From Arthrobacter gengyunqii (GTDB lineage: Bacteria; Actinomycetota; Actinomycetes; Actinomycetales; Micrococcaceae): DNA of 64,000 bases. The translations under genes and the position numbers were made by a program. Each line of letters starts with the position of its first letter. The first letter of the stretch is position 1. The stretch covers positions 2,666,001-2,730,000 of the forward strand of contig NZ_CP095461.1 of the NCBI RefSeq assembly GCF_023022985.1, given 5' to 3'. The notes under the pieces were generated by a model. The model had not been told where the DNA came from. It saw only the letters and a program-made list of their open reading frames with translations, and made no database searches. This document shows positions 52,724-61,816 of this stretch, one piece after another.

Positions 52724-53887
52724 GTGACCGGGTATATCCAGCCACACACTCTGCTGCGGAACGGGGCACGCCACGTGGTCACCTTCGGAATCGAAGAAGA
52801 ATTCCTGCTCACAGATCCCCTGGGCTCTCTGCCCAGTGCCCGGGCAGCGGACGTCGTTGAGGCGCTCATTCCCGGTGACGGCAGCAGCCTTACCAGCACT
52901 GCGGAATTGCTGGCCTGCCAGGTGGAAAGCTCCACGCCTGTTTGCAGTGAAGCAGGTGAGGCGATTGCCTCCCTCCTCGATTTCCGCAACCGCCTCAGTG
53001 AAGCGGCTGCCGCAGCCGGTCTCGATGTCGCTCCCACGGGAGCCGCCCCCGCAATGGGACCCGGACCGGCAGTGGTCAGTGCCACGGAACGCTACCAGAG
53101 CATGGGACAGATGACCGGGGCCGTCGCGGACGAACACTATGTGAACGGGACCCACGTCCACGTGGCGGTCCCGAGCCGTGAAGAAGGGGTCCACGTTCTG
53201 AACCGGCTGCGCCCCTGGTTTGCGACTCTCGGCGCCATCAGCACCAACTCTCCGTACTGGCAGGGCAGGGACACGCGCTTTGCCAGCTGGCGGCTTATCC
53301 AGTACCGCCGTTGGTCAATACAGGGTTGTCCGCCGTTCTTCTCCGGTTCAGCCGACTACGACTCACGGGTTGCCAAGCTTCTGGCCACCGATGTTGTCCT
53401 CGATTCCGGCCACGTCGGTTGGGTCGCCCGTCTCTCCGAGCGCTTCCCCACCATCGAAGTCCGGGTGGCCGACACCCAGCTGGAGGCAAGGGACGCCGTC
53501 CTGCTGGCCCTGGTGACCCGGGGGCTCGTGAGTACCGCGCTCTCCGAGGAAGCTGCCAATGTGGAGGGCAGCCCGGACACCCTGGCCGATCCGGAGATAC
53601 TCGACGCCGGGCTCTGGCAGGCTGCACGCTTCGGGCTGCGGGGAAACCTTCTGGATCATGGTCCGAACGGCGGTGACCTCAGCCGTGCGGCCCCGGAACA
53701 AGTCGCCGCACTGCTGGACTATATTCGGCCGGCTCTGGAGGAATCCGGGGACGAAGCCTTTGTCCGCACCGGCATGGCCCACGTTTTGGCCACGGGCACG
53801 GGCGCCCAGCGGCAGCGGGAGGCAGTGCGAAGCGGCGGTTTTGCAGCACTCAGGCCCCTCTTCGCTGCGTCCCTGACTGCCTCCTGA
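52724..53887 (+). CDS. GCS2-family carboxylate-amine ligase (YbdK-like)
   Basis: A 387-aa ATP-dependent ligase of the glutamate-cysteine ligase 2 family. Hallmarks are VTFGIEEEFLLTD (metal site) and YVNGTHVHVAVPS, with FRxP-like and EVRVADTQLEARDA regions later. GTG 52724 gives 17 residues before VTFGIEEEF; GTG 52775 is an alternative that would give the usual short N-terminus. Actinobacteria normally use mycothiol, so true gamma-glutamylcysteine synthesis is uncertain; the reaction may differ. Confidence 0.82.
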   Translation: MTGYIQPHTLLRNGARHVVTFGIEEEFLLTDPLGSLPSARAADVVEALIPGDGSSLTSTAELLACQVESSTPVCSEAGEAIASLLDFRNRLSEAAAAAGLDVAPTGAAPAMGPGPAVVSATERYQSMGQMTGAVADEHYVNGTHVHVAVPSREEGVHVLNRLRPWFATLGAISTNSPYWQGRDTRFASWRLIQYRRWSIQGCPPFFSGSADYDSRVAKLLATDVVLDSGHVGWVARLSERFPTIEVRVADTQLEARDAVLLALVTRGLVSTALSEEAANVEGSPDTLADPEILDAGLWQAARFGLRGNLLDHGPNGGDLSRAAPEQVAALLDYIRPALEESGDEAFVRTGMAHVLATGTGAQRQREAVRSGGFAALRPLFAASLTAS

Positions 53888-53891
53888 AGGC

Positions 53892-54338
53892 TCAGCGCTT
53901 GGCGGAGCGGCGCCCGGCAGGACGCGGCGCAGAGGCCACCGCCGGGTAACCGGCGGCCAGGTCCCAGATCAGATTGACGACGGCGGCAGCAGCCATCAGT
54001 ACGGCAACCAAAGCCAGCCCGCTCACCATGAGGGCGCCGGCGCCGGCAAGGAAGGCACCGCCTGCCACCAGCGGAAGCGCCGGCCAGGGCAGCCGGTACT
54101 TGGCGCGCGGTGCCAGCAGGAGCCCCCACAGGACGACCGAGACCGTCAGTGCCACGACAGCGGCGACCGTCCGGTGCTCGGGAAACGCGGCAATGGCCCA
54201 GTAGGCAACGGCGAAGAGGAGGGCCGTCTCCAGGGCGAATGCCAGTACCTGCCGAACGATGATCGTCCACGGTCGCAGGCGGGCCTGCGCTGCGGGCTCG
54301 GTGACGGTGCGGATCCGTGATGTCTCGTTCTCTCTCAC
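53892..54338 (-). CDS. Small membrane protein, YrdB/DUF2568-like
   Basis: A 148-aa integral membrane protein with four hydrophobic segments (VLAFALETALLFAVAYWAI; TVAAVVALTVSVVLWGLLLAP; LPLVAGGAFLAGAGALMV; LALVAVLMAAAAVVNLIWD). WGLLLAPRAKYRLP fits the DUF2568 signature. A basic C-terminal tail follows. Function unknown. It is convergent with the GCS2-type gene (4 nt apart). Confidence 0.7.
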   Translation of the reverse strand: MRENETSRIRTVTEPAAQARLRPWTIIVRQVLAFALETALLFAVAYWAIAAFPEHRTVAAVVALTVSVVLWGLLLAPRAKYRLPWPALPLVAGGAFLAGAGALMVSGLALVAVLMAAAAVVNLIWDLAAGYPAVASAPRPAGRRSAKR

Positions 54339-54374
54339 AAAGGCAACTTTAGCCCCAGTGGACCGGAAACCCGG

Positions 54375-56084
54375 CTACCCGAACTCGTAGGTGGAAATAT
54401 CCAGGATCCGTGCTTCCCAGGGGCGCAGCCAGTGCGGGTCCCCCGGATCTGTGTAGTTGCCCAGGATCAGCTCCCCGCTTCCAAGATTGGACGGCAGTTC
54501 CATGGCCTCTCCCGACACGTTGCACTCCACCAGGAACTGCTGGTCTCCGCGGCCGCGCCGGAACGCGTAAAGCGTGGGATGCTCCGGATCGAGCAGGTGG
54601 AAGTCTCCGAGTGACACGACGGAGGATTCGTGCCGCAGGCGGATCAGTTTTTGGTAGTAGCGATATACGGACCGTTCGGAAGCCAGGTCCGCCTCCGCAT
54701 TGATGTTCCGGAAGTTTTCGTTGACCGGGATCCACGGCGTTCCGGAGGTGAATCCGGCGTTCGCTTCGCTACTCCACTGCATGGGTGTGCGGGCGTTGTC
54801 GCGGCTCATTGCTGCCAGCGCCGTCAGCGCAGCCTCAGGGCTGGAACCCCGGCTGAGAGCATCAGCGTAGAAATTCAGGGATTCCACATCACGGTATTGA
54901 TCGATGGATGTGAACCCGGCGCTGGTCATTCCCAGTTCCTCGCCCTGGTAAATGTACGGTGTCCCCCGGTGGAGGTGCAGCAGGGTGGCCAAAAGGGTTG
55001 CCGACTCATACCGATACGTCGCGTCATCCCCGAACCGTGACACCTGCCGCGGCTGATCATGGTTTCCCAGGTACAGACTGTTCCAGCCCGTTGCCGCCAG
55101 TCCCCGCTGCCACCGGTTCCAGCTGGTCTTGAGGTCCCTCAAATCCAGTTGCCGATAGTCCCATTTGTTCCCGGGGCTCTGGTCAAGGCTGACATGCTCA
55201 AACTGGAACACCATGTCCAGCTCTCCGCGGTGCGGATCTGTGAACAGCAGGGCCTCGTCCACGGTTGCTCCGGGAGTCTCTCCGACAGTCAGGTAGTCGC
55301 CCGTCCGGTTTGTGAACACGGCCCGCCGCATCTCCTGCAGGAATTCGTGGATCCGGGGGCCGGAGGTGAAGTACGGCGCGCCGTCACCCCAGACTCCCCC
55401 GGGCTCCACCACGCCGTCGGGCAGGGCCGGATCCTTGGAAATAAAGTTGATGACGTCCATCCGGAACCCGTCAACGCCCCGGTCGATCCACCAGTTCATG
55501 ACGGCGTGGACTCCTTCCCTCACCCGGGGGTTTTCCCAGTTGAGGTCCGGCTGCTGGGGGGTGAAGAGGTGGAGGTAGTACTGCTTGGTTCCCGGATCAT
55601 AGGTCCAGGCGGAACCGCCAAAGTGTGAGCCCCAATTATTGGGTTCGGCCCCGGGCTCTCCGGGATCAAAGCCCGGCCGGGGATCACGCCACCAATAGGT
55701 ATTGCGTTCTTCATTGTCCCGAGACCGTGACGACTTGCGAAAAGCCTCGTGTTCGCTGGAGGTATGGTTCACCACGAGGTCCATGATGAGCTTCATGCCC
55801 CGGGCATGGATGCCTTCGAGCAGCTCGTCGAAGTCCTCTTCGGAGCCAAACAGGGAATCGATCCGCCGATAGTCGCTGATGTCGTAGCCGTTGTCGAACT
55901 GCGGCGACTGGTGCACCGGCGAAAGCCAGATCACGTCTACGCCCAGTTCGGCGATGTAGTCCAGCTTTGCCGTGATACCTGCCAAGTCACCGGTGCCGGT
56001 GCCGGTACTGTCAGCGAAGCTCCGCGGATAAACCTGATAGACAACGGCATTGGTCCACCACGCCGGGCGGTCAGGATCGCTCAT
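54375..56084 (-). CDS. GH13 alpha-glucosidase (oligo-1,6-glucosidase type)
   Basis: A 569-aa cytoplasmic GH13 enzyme cleaving alpha-glucosides. Conserved regions are DLVVNHTS (I), DGFRMDVINFI (II, nucleophile Asp), TVGETPG (III, acid/base Glu) and YLGNHDQPR (IV, transition-state Asp). The Val after the nucleophile is associated with alpha-1,6 specificity in GH13 subfamily 31, so isomaltose-type substrates are likely. ATG 56084 is chosen because AAAGG stands upstream; GTG 56099 is an alternative. No transporter or regulator is adjacent, so its regulation cannot be read here. Confidence 0.9.
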   Translation of the reverse strand: MSDPDRPAWWTNAVVYQVYPRSFADSTGTGTGDLAGITAKLDYIAELGVDVIWLSPVHQSPQFDNGYDISDYRRIDSLFGSEEDFDELLEGIHARGMKLIMDLVVNHTSSEHEAFRKSSRSRDNEERNTYWWRDPRPGFDPGEPGAEPNNWGSHFGGSAWTYDPGTKQYYLHLFTPQQPDLNWENPRVREGVHAVMNWWIDRGVDGFRMDVINFISKDPALPDGVVEPGGVWGDGAPYFTSGPRIHEFLQEMRRAVFTNRTGDYLTVGETPGATVDEALLFTDPHRGELDMVFQFEHVSLDQSPGNKWDYRQLDLRDLKTSWNRWQRGLAATGWNSLYLGNHDQPRQVSRFGDDATYRYESATLLATLLHLHRGTPYIYQGEELGMTSAGFTSIDQYRDVESLNFYADALSRGSSPEAALTALAAMSRDNARTPMQWSSEANAGFTSGTPWIPVNENFRNINAEADLASERSVYRYYQKLIRLRHESSVVSLGDFHLLDPEHPTLYAFRRGRGDQQFLVECNVSGEAMELPSNLGSGELILGNYTDPGDPHWLRPWEARILDISTYEFG

Positions 56085-56347
56085 CTTGGCGCCTTTCACT
56101 CAGGCCGTGGGAGACCGGCCGCGGGCGGGACCGCCGCCTTCCGGACAGGGGAATGATCCAGACACGGGACTGGGTGCATTCTACGGCTAAGTGGGGCCCG
56201 CAGACAGGGGTCCACGGCACACTACCATCGGGCTCGCCCGGTCAGACCGATTTCCTTGCCCCCGTGATTCGAGCGTCGTTAGTGTGGGCGCTACTTCGTC
56301 CCTTTATGGTGGACGATTTCTGGATCCCGACGTTTGGAGACAACGCC
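56085..56347. other. Divergent intergenic region
   Basis: 263 bases between the alpha-glucosidase and DUF1269-like genes, where both promoters must lie. The open frame from 56153 is not protein-like before 56348. No confident promoter or operator was picked. Confidence 0.5.
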
Positions 56348-56839
56348 ATGACAACACTGACCGTATGGAAATTTCCGGATTCAGGTGCTGCCGAGCAAGC
56401 AACCGAGACACTCTCCAGCCTGCAGTCACAGGGCTTGATCAATGTCCAGGATGAGGCTTACGTGACCTGGCCCGAGGACAAGAAGAAGCCCAGCACGCAC
56501 CAGGAACATCATCTGGTGGGAGCAGGCGCCCTGGGCGGCGGTTTTTGGGGCCTCCTGTTTGGCTTGATTTTCTTCATTCCGATCATTGGCCTGGTAGTGG
56601 GAGCGGCCGTGGGAGCGCTCTCGGCTTCCATGGTTGATGTGGGGATTGATGACAACTTCATCAAGCAGGTGCGCAGCGAAGTCACTCCGGGAACCTCGGC
56701 GTTGTTTGTCCTCACCTCGGACGCTGTGGAGGACCGGGTACTGGATGCCTTCAAGAGCAGCTTTCCCGATGCGAAGCTGATCTTCACAAACCTCTCCAAG
56801 GAGCAGGAAGCCAACCTGCGCCAGGCGTTCGCGGACTAA
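56348..56839 (+). CDS. DUF1269-like membrane-associated protein
   Basis: A 163-aa protein with an N-terminal ferredoxin-like half (TLTVWKFPDSGAAEQATETL), a central Gly-rich membrane hairpin (ALGGGFWGLLFGLIFFIPIIG, then LVVGAAVGALSASMVDVG) and a C-terminal half with GTSALFVLTSDAVEDRVLDAF. This is the DUF1269 arrangement. The ATG with GGAG eight bases upstream was preferred to a longer frame. The function is unknown; relatives are often stress-linked. Confidence 0.8.
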   Translation: MTTLTVWKFPDSGAAEQATETLSSLQSQGLINVQDEAYVTWPEDKKKPSTHQEHHLVGAGALGGGFWGLLFGLIFFIPIIGLVVGAAVGALSASMVDVGIDDNFIKQVRSEVTPGTSALFVLTSDAVEDRVLDAFKSSFPDAKLIFTNLSKEQEANLRQAFAD

Positions 56840-56980
56840 TCCGTTCGGCGCTGTGTGCTGACTGAATGGCCGCGGCGAGAAAATTCTCGTGAGGCCGGAT
56901 CGTCCTGGGGGGACGGTCCGGCCTTCACGCGTGTGCGCCTGTCCGGCACCTCCGTCCCGGTTCCCGTATCGTTAATGGGG

Positions 56981-57382
56981 ATGATTACCAGACGCCAGGC
57001 TGCACTTGCCTTAGACATTCCCCTTGAAATGGCCACGCGCCATGGAATCCCTGCCCGCCTCACCGAGGAGGAACTGGATCGGATGCAGACGGACCCGCCC
57101 GCTTGGCTGGTCCAGTCCCGCGCGAACCGGACGGGCAAGCGGCCCGTTTGGGTGGAGCTGGAATGCGTTGTGTGCGGGTACCGCGAAAACGCCCGGCCCA
57201 AGAAGTGGTGGCCGGAGTTCTCTTTCCTGGCCTGTGCGGACCATGCCCTTTCCGAGCTTCCCCCGGTGCCGGCTGGCCATGCACGCGGTGAATACGACGG
57301 CATTGGAACCCGCTTTACCGGATACGTCCATGTACCGGCGGATCAGGTTCCCGGCCGCTCGGAGTCGCCGGACAGCTTCTGA
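56981..57382 (+). CDS. Hypothetical protein with Cys pair
   Basis: A 133-aa protein not recognised. ATRHGIPARLTEEELDRMQTD suggests a short helical N-terminal part that could bind DNA or a partner. CVVCGYRE with a later Cys-x-x-His (LACADH) could bind zinc. GYVHVP lies near the end. The chosen ATG follows AATGGGG; an ATG two codons earlier is possible. It stands between two terminator-bearing units, so it is probably monocistronic. Confidence 0.6.
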   Translation: MITRRQAALALDIPLEMATRHGIPARLTEEELDRMQTDPPAWLVQSRANRTGKRPVWVELECVVCGYRENARPKKWWPEFSFLACADHALSELPPVPAGHARGEYDGIGTRFTGYVHVPADQVPGRSESPDSF

Positions 57383-57417
57383 CACCCGGGCGCCGGGCGC
57401 CGGCCCAAAAACACGAA

Positions 57418-57463
57418 CATCAAAAAACCAGGCGTACCGTAAGGCGCACCTGGTTTTTTGATG
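57418..57463. terminator. Bidirectional terminator
   Basis: CATCAAAAAACCAGG pairs with CCTGGTTTTTTGATG, giving a 15-bp stem with A-run and T-run on both sides. It serves the hypothetical gene and the converging glycosylase-like gene. Confidence 0.9.
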
Positions 57464-57482
57464 TGTGGAACGTTTGGGAAGC

Positions 57483-58118
57483 TTAGCTGGACGGAATAGC
57501 CAGACCTGTGCGCGCCATCGCGTCCTTGTAGGCAATCCGCATGGTGGCCAGGCCCTCTTCCTGACGTTCCGCCGTTGCGCCGAACGCGCGTCCGTCCACA
57601 GAGCGGGCCTTGTAGATTTTGAAGCTGCGCCGGTAAATCATCCGATTCTCTGTCTTGAGGAAGGCAGCACACAGACGCTGTGCCTCGGTGCCGTGGGCCA
57701 CGATGGCGGATGCGCGCGGCACCAGCGCCAGGAAGCGCAGCAGGGGCTTGAGCCCCTCTTGGATCTGCTCCTTGGTCAGTTTGCCGTTGGGCTCACCCGG
57801 AACGTGCCAGGGATACGTGTTCCACGGCATGACGTACTCCGGGCGGAGCCCCACCTGCCAGTGGACCCCGAGAAGGCGGGCAACGGCGTCGTCGTCGCCT
57901 GCAGTGATGAAACCCGATGGATGGGCTGTACCGATATTGGAGAAAAGGCTCACAATGCGGGTCTCGCCCACGTCGTGCATGGGATCAATGTACGGCACCT
58001 CGGTGCCCGGCTTCAGCGCCTTGAGCGAATCACAGAGCTGATTGACCTCAGCGACGTTGTCGTCATAACGACGGTTCCAGAGTTCTTCGGATTGTGTTCC
58101 ATTGTCCAGGCTTTGCAT
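57483..58118 (-). CDS. Uracil-DNA glycosylase-superfamily-like protein
   Basis: A 211-aa protein with a weak resemblance to uracil-DNA glycosylases: VPYIDPMHDVGETRIVSLFSN in the active-site loop position, MPWNTYPWH as a possible substrate-specificity loop, and AIVAHGTEAQRL as a helix-hairpin-like end. The catalytic residue is not clear and no Fe-S cysteines are present. The nearby ATG is used. It is transcribed toward the bidirectional terminator at 57418. Confidence 0.55.
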   Translation of the reverse strand: MQSLDNGTQSEELWNRRYDDNVAEVNQLCDSLKALKPGTEVPYIDPMHDVGETRIVSLFSNIGTAHPSGFITAGDDDAVARLLGVHWQVGLRPEYVMPWNTYPWHVPGEPNGKLTKEQIQEGLKPLLRFLALVPRASAIVAHGTEAQRLCAAFLKTENRMIYRRSFKIYKARSVDGRAFGATAERQEEGLATMRIAYKDAMARTGLAIPSS

Positions 58119-58423
58119 AAGGTGGTGCGTCTCCTACAAGGTCGTATCGACCGGTTTATAGCTCATGTGCCCGGACGGAGCGCGTACGGGCGGATGCTGC
58201 CGTGTCCCGCAGCGCCGTTACGCGGCGGCTTTCGCGGACCGCCGACAGCGGAAGGCCGGACGCGGTTCCTGGCAACAGGTTTCCGGCTCCTGCCAGTCTA
58301 GCAATTCCAGCCACCCCTCCTCCGCCGCTAGGAGGAGCACGGGCGGAAAACACGGCGCCTGTGACCAAGAACTCCCCCGCTGCCGGCTGATTACGACACG
58401 AAATACGGCGGGTGGCTTAAACA
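58119..58423. other. Intergenic region
   Basis: About 300 bases with no supported gene. It must hold the promoter of the glycosylase-like gene on the minus strand; TATAAA at about 58155-58160 is a possible -10. Nothing else was seen. Confidence 0.45.
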
Positions 58424-58463
58424 AAAAGCAGGGAAGCCGCCCGAAGGCGGCTTCCCTGCTTTT
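58424..58463 (-). terminator. Terminator of ssrA
   Basis: AAAAGCAGGGAAGCCGCC pairs with GGCGGCTTCCCTGCTTTT around CGAA, giving an 18-bp stem, and the minus-strand side ends in a T-run. It begins 12 nt after the tmRNA 3' end. Confidence 0.92.
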
Positions 58464-58474
58464 CATTGAATGGG

Positions 58475-58841
58475 TGGAGATGGGGGGAATTGAACCCCCG
58501 TCCGATGTCGTGTTGTCAGGGCTTCTCCGGGCGCAGTCTGCGGTGGATTTTCTCGGCCCCAGCTGTCATGCAGACAAGCAGCTGATCCGGGCCCAGCCGT
58601 TTAAGAGTCCCGAACACGCCAACGGCGAGCATGTTCAGCAGTGGCCCTCTAAATGACGCCAGGATCCGGGACGAGAGCATTCCCGGGCTGACGGACTATG
58701 CCCGCTGCTTAGGCAGCGAGAGCGAAGTCAGTGCGCTTTGAATCGGCACTTATTGTTTTACAAGGAGCGTTTACGAGATAACCCTGTATCCTCGGCCCGC
58801 TTCACCTGTCTCGACTAACACCGTCGAAACCTGTCATCCCC
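58475..58841 (-). ncRNA. ssrA: Transfer-messenger RNA (tmRNA)
   Basis: On the minus strand the 5' end GGGGATG pairs with CATCTCC at the 3' end (with one G-U pair), and the T-arm is GGGGG-TTCAATT-CCCCC. The tag reading frame at 58747-58709 encodes ADSKRTDFALAA followed by TAA; the ALAA end is the usual degradation signal. After discriminator A the genome reads CCCA, not CCA, so CCA is probably added enzymatically. It stands 88 nt after smpB with a terminator in between, so it has its own promoter. Confidence 0.93.
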
Positions 58842-58870
58842 AATGTGTTGCTAACCCATATGTACTTTTC

Positions 58871-58897
58871 AAAAACCGGTCCAAGGTACGGACCGGT
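58871..58897 (-). terminator. Terminator of smpB
   Basis: ACCGGTCC and GGACCGGT form an 8-bp stem around a 7-nt loop, followed on the minus strand by TTTTTG. The ssrA promoter must overlap or follow it; TTGGAC, 18 nt and TATGGG is a weak candidate. Confidence 0.8.
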
Positions 58898-58928
58898 GCG
58901 TTAAGTGTAGCCCATGAGGGAAGGCAGG

Positions 58929-59402
58929 TCAGGCGCCGCGGTTTTTCTCCCGCATGTCCCGCAGGGCTTCCCTGTTGTCCTGCTTCTCGCGCAGCGTCTG
59001 ACGCTTGTCGTAGTCGCGCTTGCCCCGGGCCACGGCAATCTCAACCTTCGCCCGCCCGTCCAGGAAGTACAGCTGCAGCGGAACGATGGTGAACCCGGAT
59101 TCCCGGGTCTTCTGCATAATCTTGTCCAGCTGTTCTCGGTGCAACAGGAGTTTCCGGCGGCGGCGGGCCGAATGATTGGTCCAGCTCCCGTTGAGATACT
59201 CCGGAATGTATGCGGCTTCGAGCCACAGTTCATCGTTGTAGAAGGTTCCGAATCCGTCCACAAGGGACGCCCGGCCCTCCCGCAGCGACTTGACCTCGGT
59301 ACCCATCAAAACCATGCCGGCCTCGTAGGTGTCGAGGATTTCATAGTTGTGCCGGGCCTTGCGGTTGGTGGCCACTACCTTACGGCCACTTTCTTTGGGC
59401 AC
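58929..59402 (-). CDS. smpB: SsrA-binding protein SmpB
   Basis: A 157-aa tmRNA partner for rescue of stalled ribosomes. It has the standard motifs NRKARHNYEILDTYEAG, GTEVKSLREGRASL, YIPEYLNGSWTNHSARRRRKLLLHR and a basic C-terminal tail ending DMREKNRGA. The start is GTG 59402 with AGGAG upstream. It precedes ssrA on the same strand, a conserved order. Confidence 0.96.
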   Translation of the reverse strand: MPKESGRKVVATNRKARHNYEILDTYEAGMVLMGTEVKSLREGRASLVDGFGTFYNDELWLEAAYIPEYLNGSWTNHSARRRRKLLLHREQLDKIMQKTRESGFTIVPLQLYFLDGRAKVEIAVARGKRDYDKRQTLREKQDNREALRDMREKNRGA

Positions 59403-59444
59403 GGGGGAACTCCTTGTCGCTAAACGGAAAACTCTATTGTAGGC

Positions 59445-60851
59445 CTACAGCAGGCCCATGGGGTCAACCAGGGCACCGTTGAGGACGGTCTCGAAGTGCA
59501 GGTGGCAGCCCGTGGAGTTGCCGGTGGTGCCGACGTAGCCAATGAGCTGGCCGGCATTGACCCACTGGCCGACGGAGACCACAAAGCTGGTCAGGTGGTA
59601 GTAGTTCGTTGCAAGGGCACTGTTTCCGATGACCCCGTGGTCAAGGACCACGCGGTTGCCGGTTCCGATCATGCCGTCGGGCTGGCCCTGGTCGGCGCGG
59701 TACACCTCGCCGGATGCCGGTGCGTAAACGGGCGTGCCGCAGCTGGCGGCAAAGTCGATTCCTGAGTGCAGGTATCCGCCGGTGCCGAAGAAATCAATGC
59801 TGCCCGGAGGGGTGGCGCGCCAGCCGAAGCCGGAGGAAATGGATGCCCGCACGGGGAGGCTCAGACCAAAGGCCGAGGGGCTGGTTGGTTTTGTGTCCGG
59901 CACCTCCGGCGGCGGAGTGGGCCGGTTGTTGCGTGCCGCTTCTTCGGCGGCTCGGCGGTTCGCCTCGGCGATCCGGGCTTCCTCTTCCTTGCGTGCCTTC
60001 TCAAGGAGGGCGCGCTGGCGTTCAGCGATATCGGCCGTTGCCTTGGCCTTGGCCGTTTCCAGGGACGCGAGCTGCGCCTGGATGACCGGCTTTTTGGCTT
60101 CAAGGGCAGCGTTCGCTGCCTCGGTCTGCTCGATCAGGGTATCCACCTTGGCCTTTTCAGCCGCAGCGGAGTCTCTGGCTTCCTGTTCCAGCACCAGTGC
60201 CGCTTCCGCCTGGGCCTTGAGGTTGGAGATTTCCTCTTCAACCGCGGCGAGGCGAGCTTCAGAGTTAACGTTGGTGGCGTTTTGCTGGGAAAGCTGCTGC
60301 ATGGAAGCGTTCTGGCTGCGCAGCACCTGCTCCGCCAGACCCATGGAATCAGTGAGGCTGTCCGCACCCTCGGCACCAAGGATCAGCGAAAAGCTGGAAG
60401 GCACCCCGCCGCTCTTATAGGCCTGTGCGGCAATTTGGCCTATGACTTCTTCCGTGTCCTCCATGGCCGCCCGGTCCTGCTCAATCTGAGCAGTGATGGT
60501 GTTGCGCGTTTCCTGCGCCAGCGCCACACGATCAGTCAGGGCACTGACCTTGCCCGCGGCTGCTGAGACGCGGCCTTCCGCGTCCGCCAACGCCTGCTGG
60601 GCGCCGGGGAGCTGCTGCTGGTAGATCGCCAGCTCCGCGACCTTCCTGCTGGTTTCAGCATCCAGGTACTCGTAGGTCTCCTGGACTTTCTGCTGTTCCG
60701 CCTCAATGGCGGCCTTGCGGTCGTCGAGTTCGTCAGCCGATGCGGTTCCACTGAACGCAAGGGTGAGTGCAAGCACGGCTGACGCAACCACGGCTGCCGT
60801 GGTTTTGCGCAGGGCAGGCGTCGTCGCCGGCCGCAGGTGGGCACTAACCAT
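59445..60851 (-). CDS. RipC-like M23 peptidoglycan hydrolase
   Basis: A 468-aa secreted protein. Signal peptide in residues 1-40 (VVASAVLALTLAFSGTASA), a long coiled coil (about 42-310, rich in Ala, Glu and Lys), a Pro-rich hinge, and a C-terminal LytM/M23 domain. Zinc-site motifs are GYLHSGIDFAASCG (HxxxD) and GCHLHFE (HxH). The layout equals EnvC/RipC, which is activated by FtsEX for cell separation. It lies 53 nt after ftsX on the same strand, supporting this role. Confidence 0.9.
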   Translation of the reverse strand: MVSAHLRPATTPALRKTTAAVVASAVLALTLAFSGTASADELDDRKAAIEAEQQKVQETYEYLDAETSRKVAELAIYQQQLPGAQQALADAEGRVSAAAGKVSALTDRVALAQETRNTITAQIEQDRAAMEDTEEVIGQIAAQAYKSGGVPSSFSLILGAEGADSLTDSMGLAEQVLRSQNASMQQLSQQNATNVNSEARLAAVEEEISNLKAQAEAALVLEQEARDSAAAEKAKVDTLIEQTEAANAALEAKKPVIQAQLASLETAKAKATADIAERQRALLEKARKEEEARIAEANRRAAEEAARNNRPTPPPEVPDTKPTSPSAFGLSLPVRASISSGFGWRATPPGSIDFFGTGGYLHSGIDFAASCGTPVYAPASGEVYRADQGQPDGMIGTGNRVVLDHGVIGNSALATNYYHLTSFVVSVGQWVNAGQLIGYVGTTGNSTGCHLHFETVLNGALVDPMGLL

Positions 60852-60904
60852 TGTTGGAACCGTCCATGGGGTCTGTCAGCTTTCTTTTCAAAGTGAGCAA
60901 CACT

Positions 60905-61816
60905 CTAAACCCTTAAGTAGCGTCTAAGCGTTAGTAGTGAGGACGCACCGGCCAGTAAAGCCCCAATAAGGAGTAATACAGGGCTCAAGACCAGTACTTG
61001 CTGCGCCGAAATGAACGCAGTCGCAGGGTATGCTTCGGCCAGCGCACCAATAAAGAAGTGTGCCACTGCCCACAGCGTACCCGAGGCCAACACGGCACCG
61101 ATGACAGCCGCAATGACCCCCTCAAGGATGAACGGCAGCTGGATGACCGCCTTGGACGCTCCCACCAGCCGCATAATGCCGGTCTCGCGCCGTCTGCTGA
61201 AGGCAGATAAGCGGATGGTGGTGGCGATCAGCAGGATGGCGCAGACCAGCATTACCCCCGCGATAATCAGTGCAATCAGTGATGCCATGTTCATAAAGGA
61301 GAAGACCTTCTCCAAAAGCTCACGCTGGTCGCTGACGGTTTCCACGCCGGGCATGGATGAGAATGCCTCATCAATAACCTCGTACTTTTCCGGATCCACC
61401 AAGGAAACACGGAAGGACTCCGGCAACTGTGCAGCCGTCACTGAGTCCACGAGCGGCGAGTTGGCGAACTGCTCGCGGAAATGCCCGAGCGCCGTCTCCT
61501 GGTCCTCATAGTCAACCGACGCTACGTATTGGGAGAACGCCGGCGATTGGAGCTGCTCTTCGATAGCCTCCCGCTGTTCATCCGTGACCGCTCCGGATGC
61601 GCACGAGGCCGTGGTGACGGTGTCACCGCAGAGGAAGATCGCCACCTGCACCTTGTCGTACCAGTAACCCTTCATCTGGCCGATCTGCAGCTGCAGGAGT
61701 CCGGCCGCACCCACAAAGGTGAGGGATACAAAGGTCACCAAAATGACGGAGACCACCATGGAAAGGTTCCGGCGAATGCCTGAACCGATCTCGCCGAGGA
61801 CAAATGCCAACCTCAT
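60905..61816 (-). CDS. ftsX: Cell division protein FtsX
   Basis: A 303-aa four-span membrane protein: N-terminal span ([19 protein letters not shown]), an extracytoplasmic domain of about 130 aa with Cys residues ([15 protein letters not shown]), then three spans with the FtsX loop [24 protein letters not shown]. It transmits the FtsE ATP cycle to the outer hydrolase. It overlaps ftsE by 4 nt. Confidence 0.94.
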   Translation of the reverse strand: MRLAFVLGEIGSGIRRNLSMVVSVILVTFVSLTFVGAAGLLQLQIGQMKGYWYDKVQVAIFLCGDTVTTASCASGAVTDEQREAIEEQLQSPAFSQYVASVDYEDQETALGHFREQFANSPLVDSVTAAQLPESFRVSLVDPEKYEVIDEAFSSMPGVETVSDQRELLEKVFSFMNMASLIALIIAGVMLVCAILLIATTIRLSAFSRRRETGIMRLVGASKAVIQLPFILEGVIAAVIGAVLASGTLWAVAHFFIGALAEAYPATAFISAQQVLVLSPVLLLIGALLAGASSLLTLRRYLRV

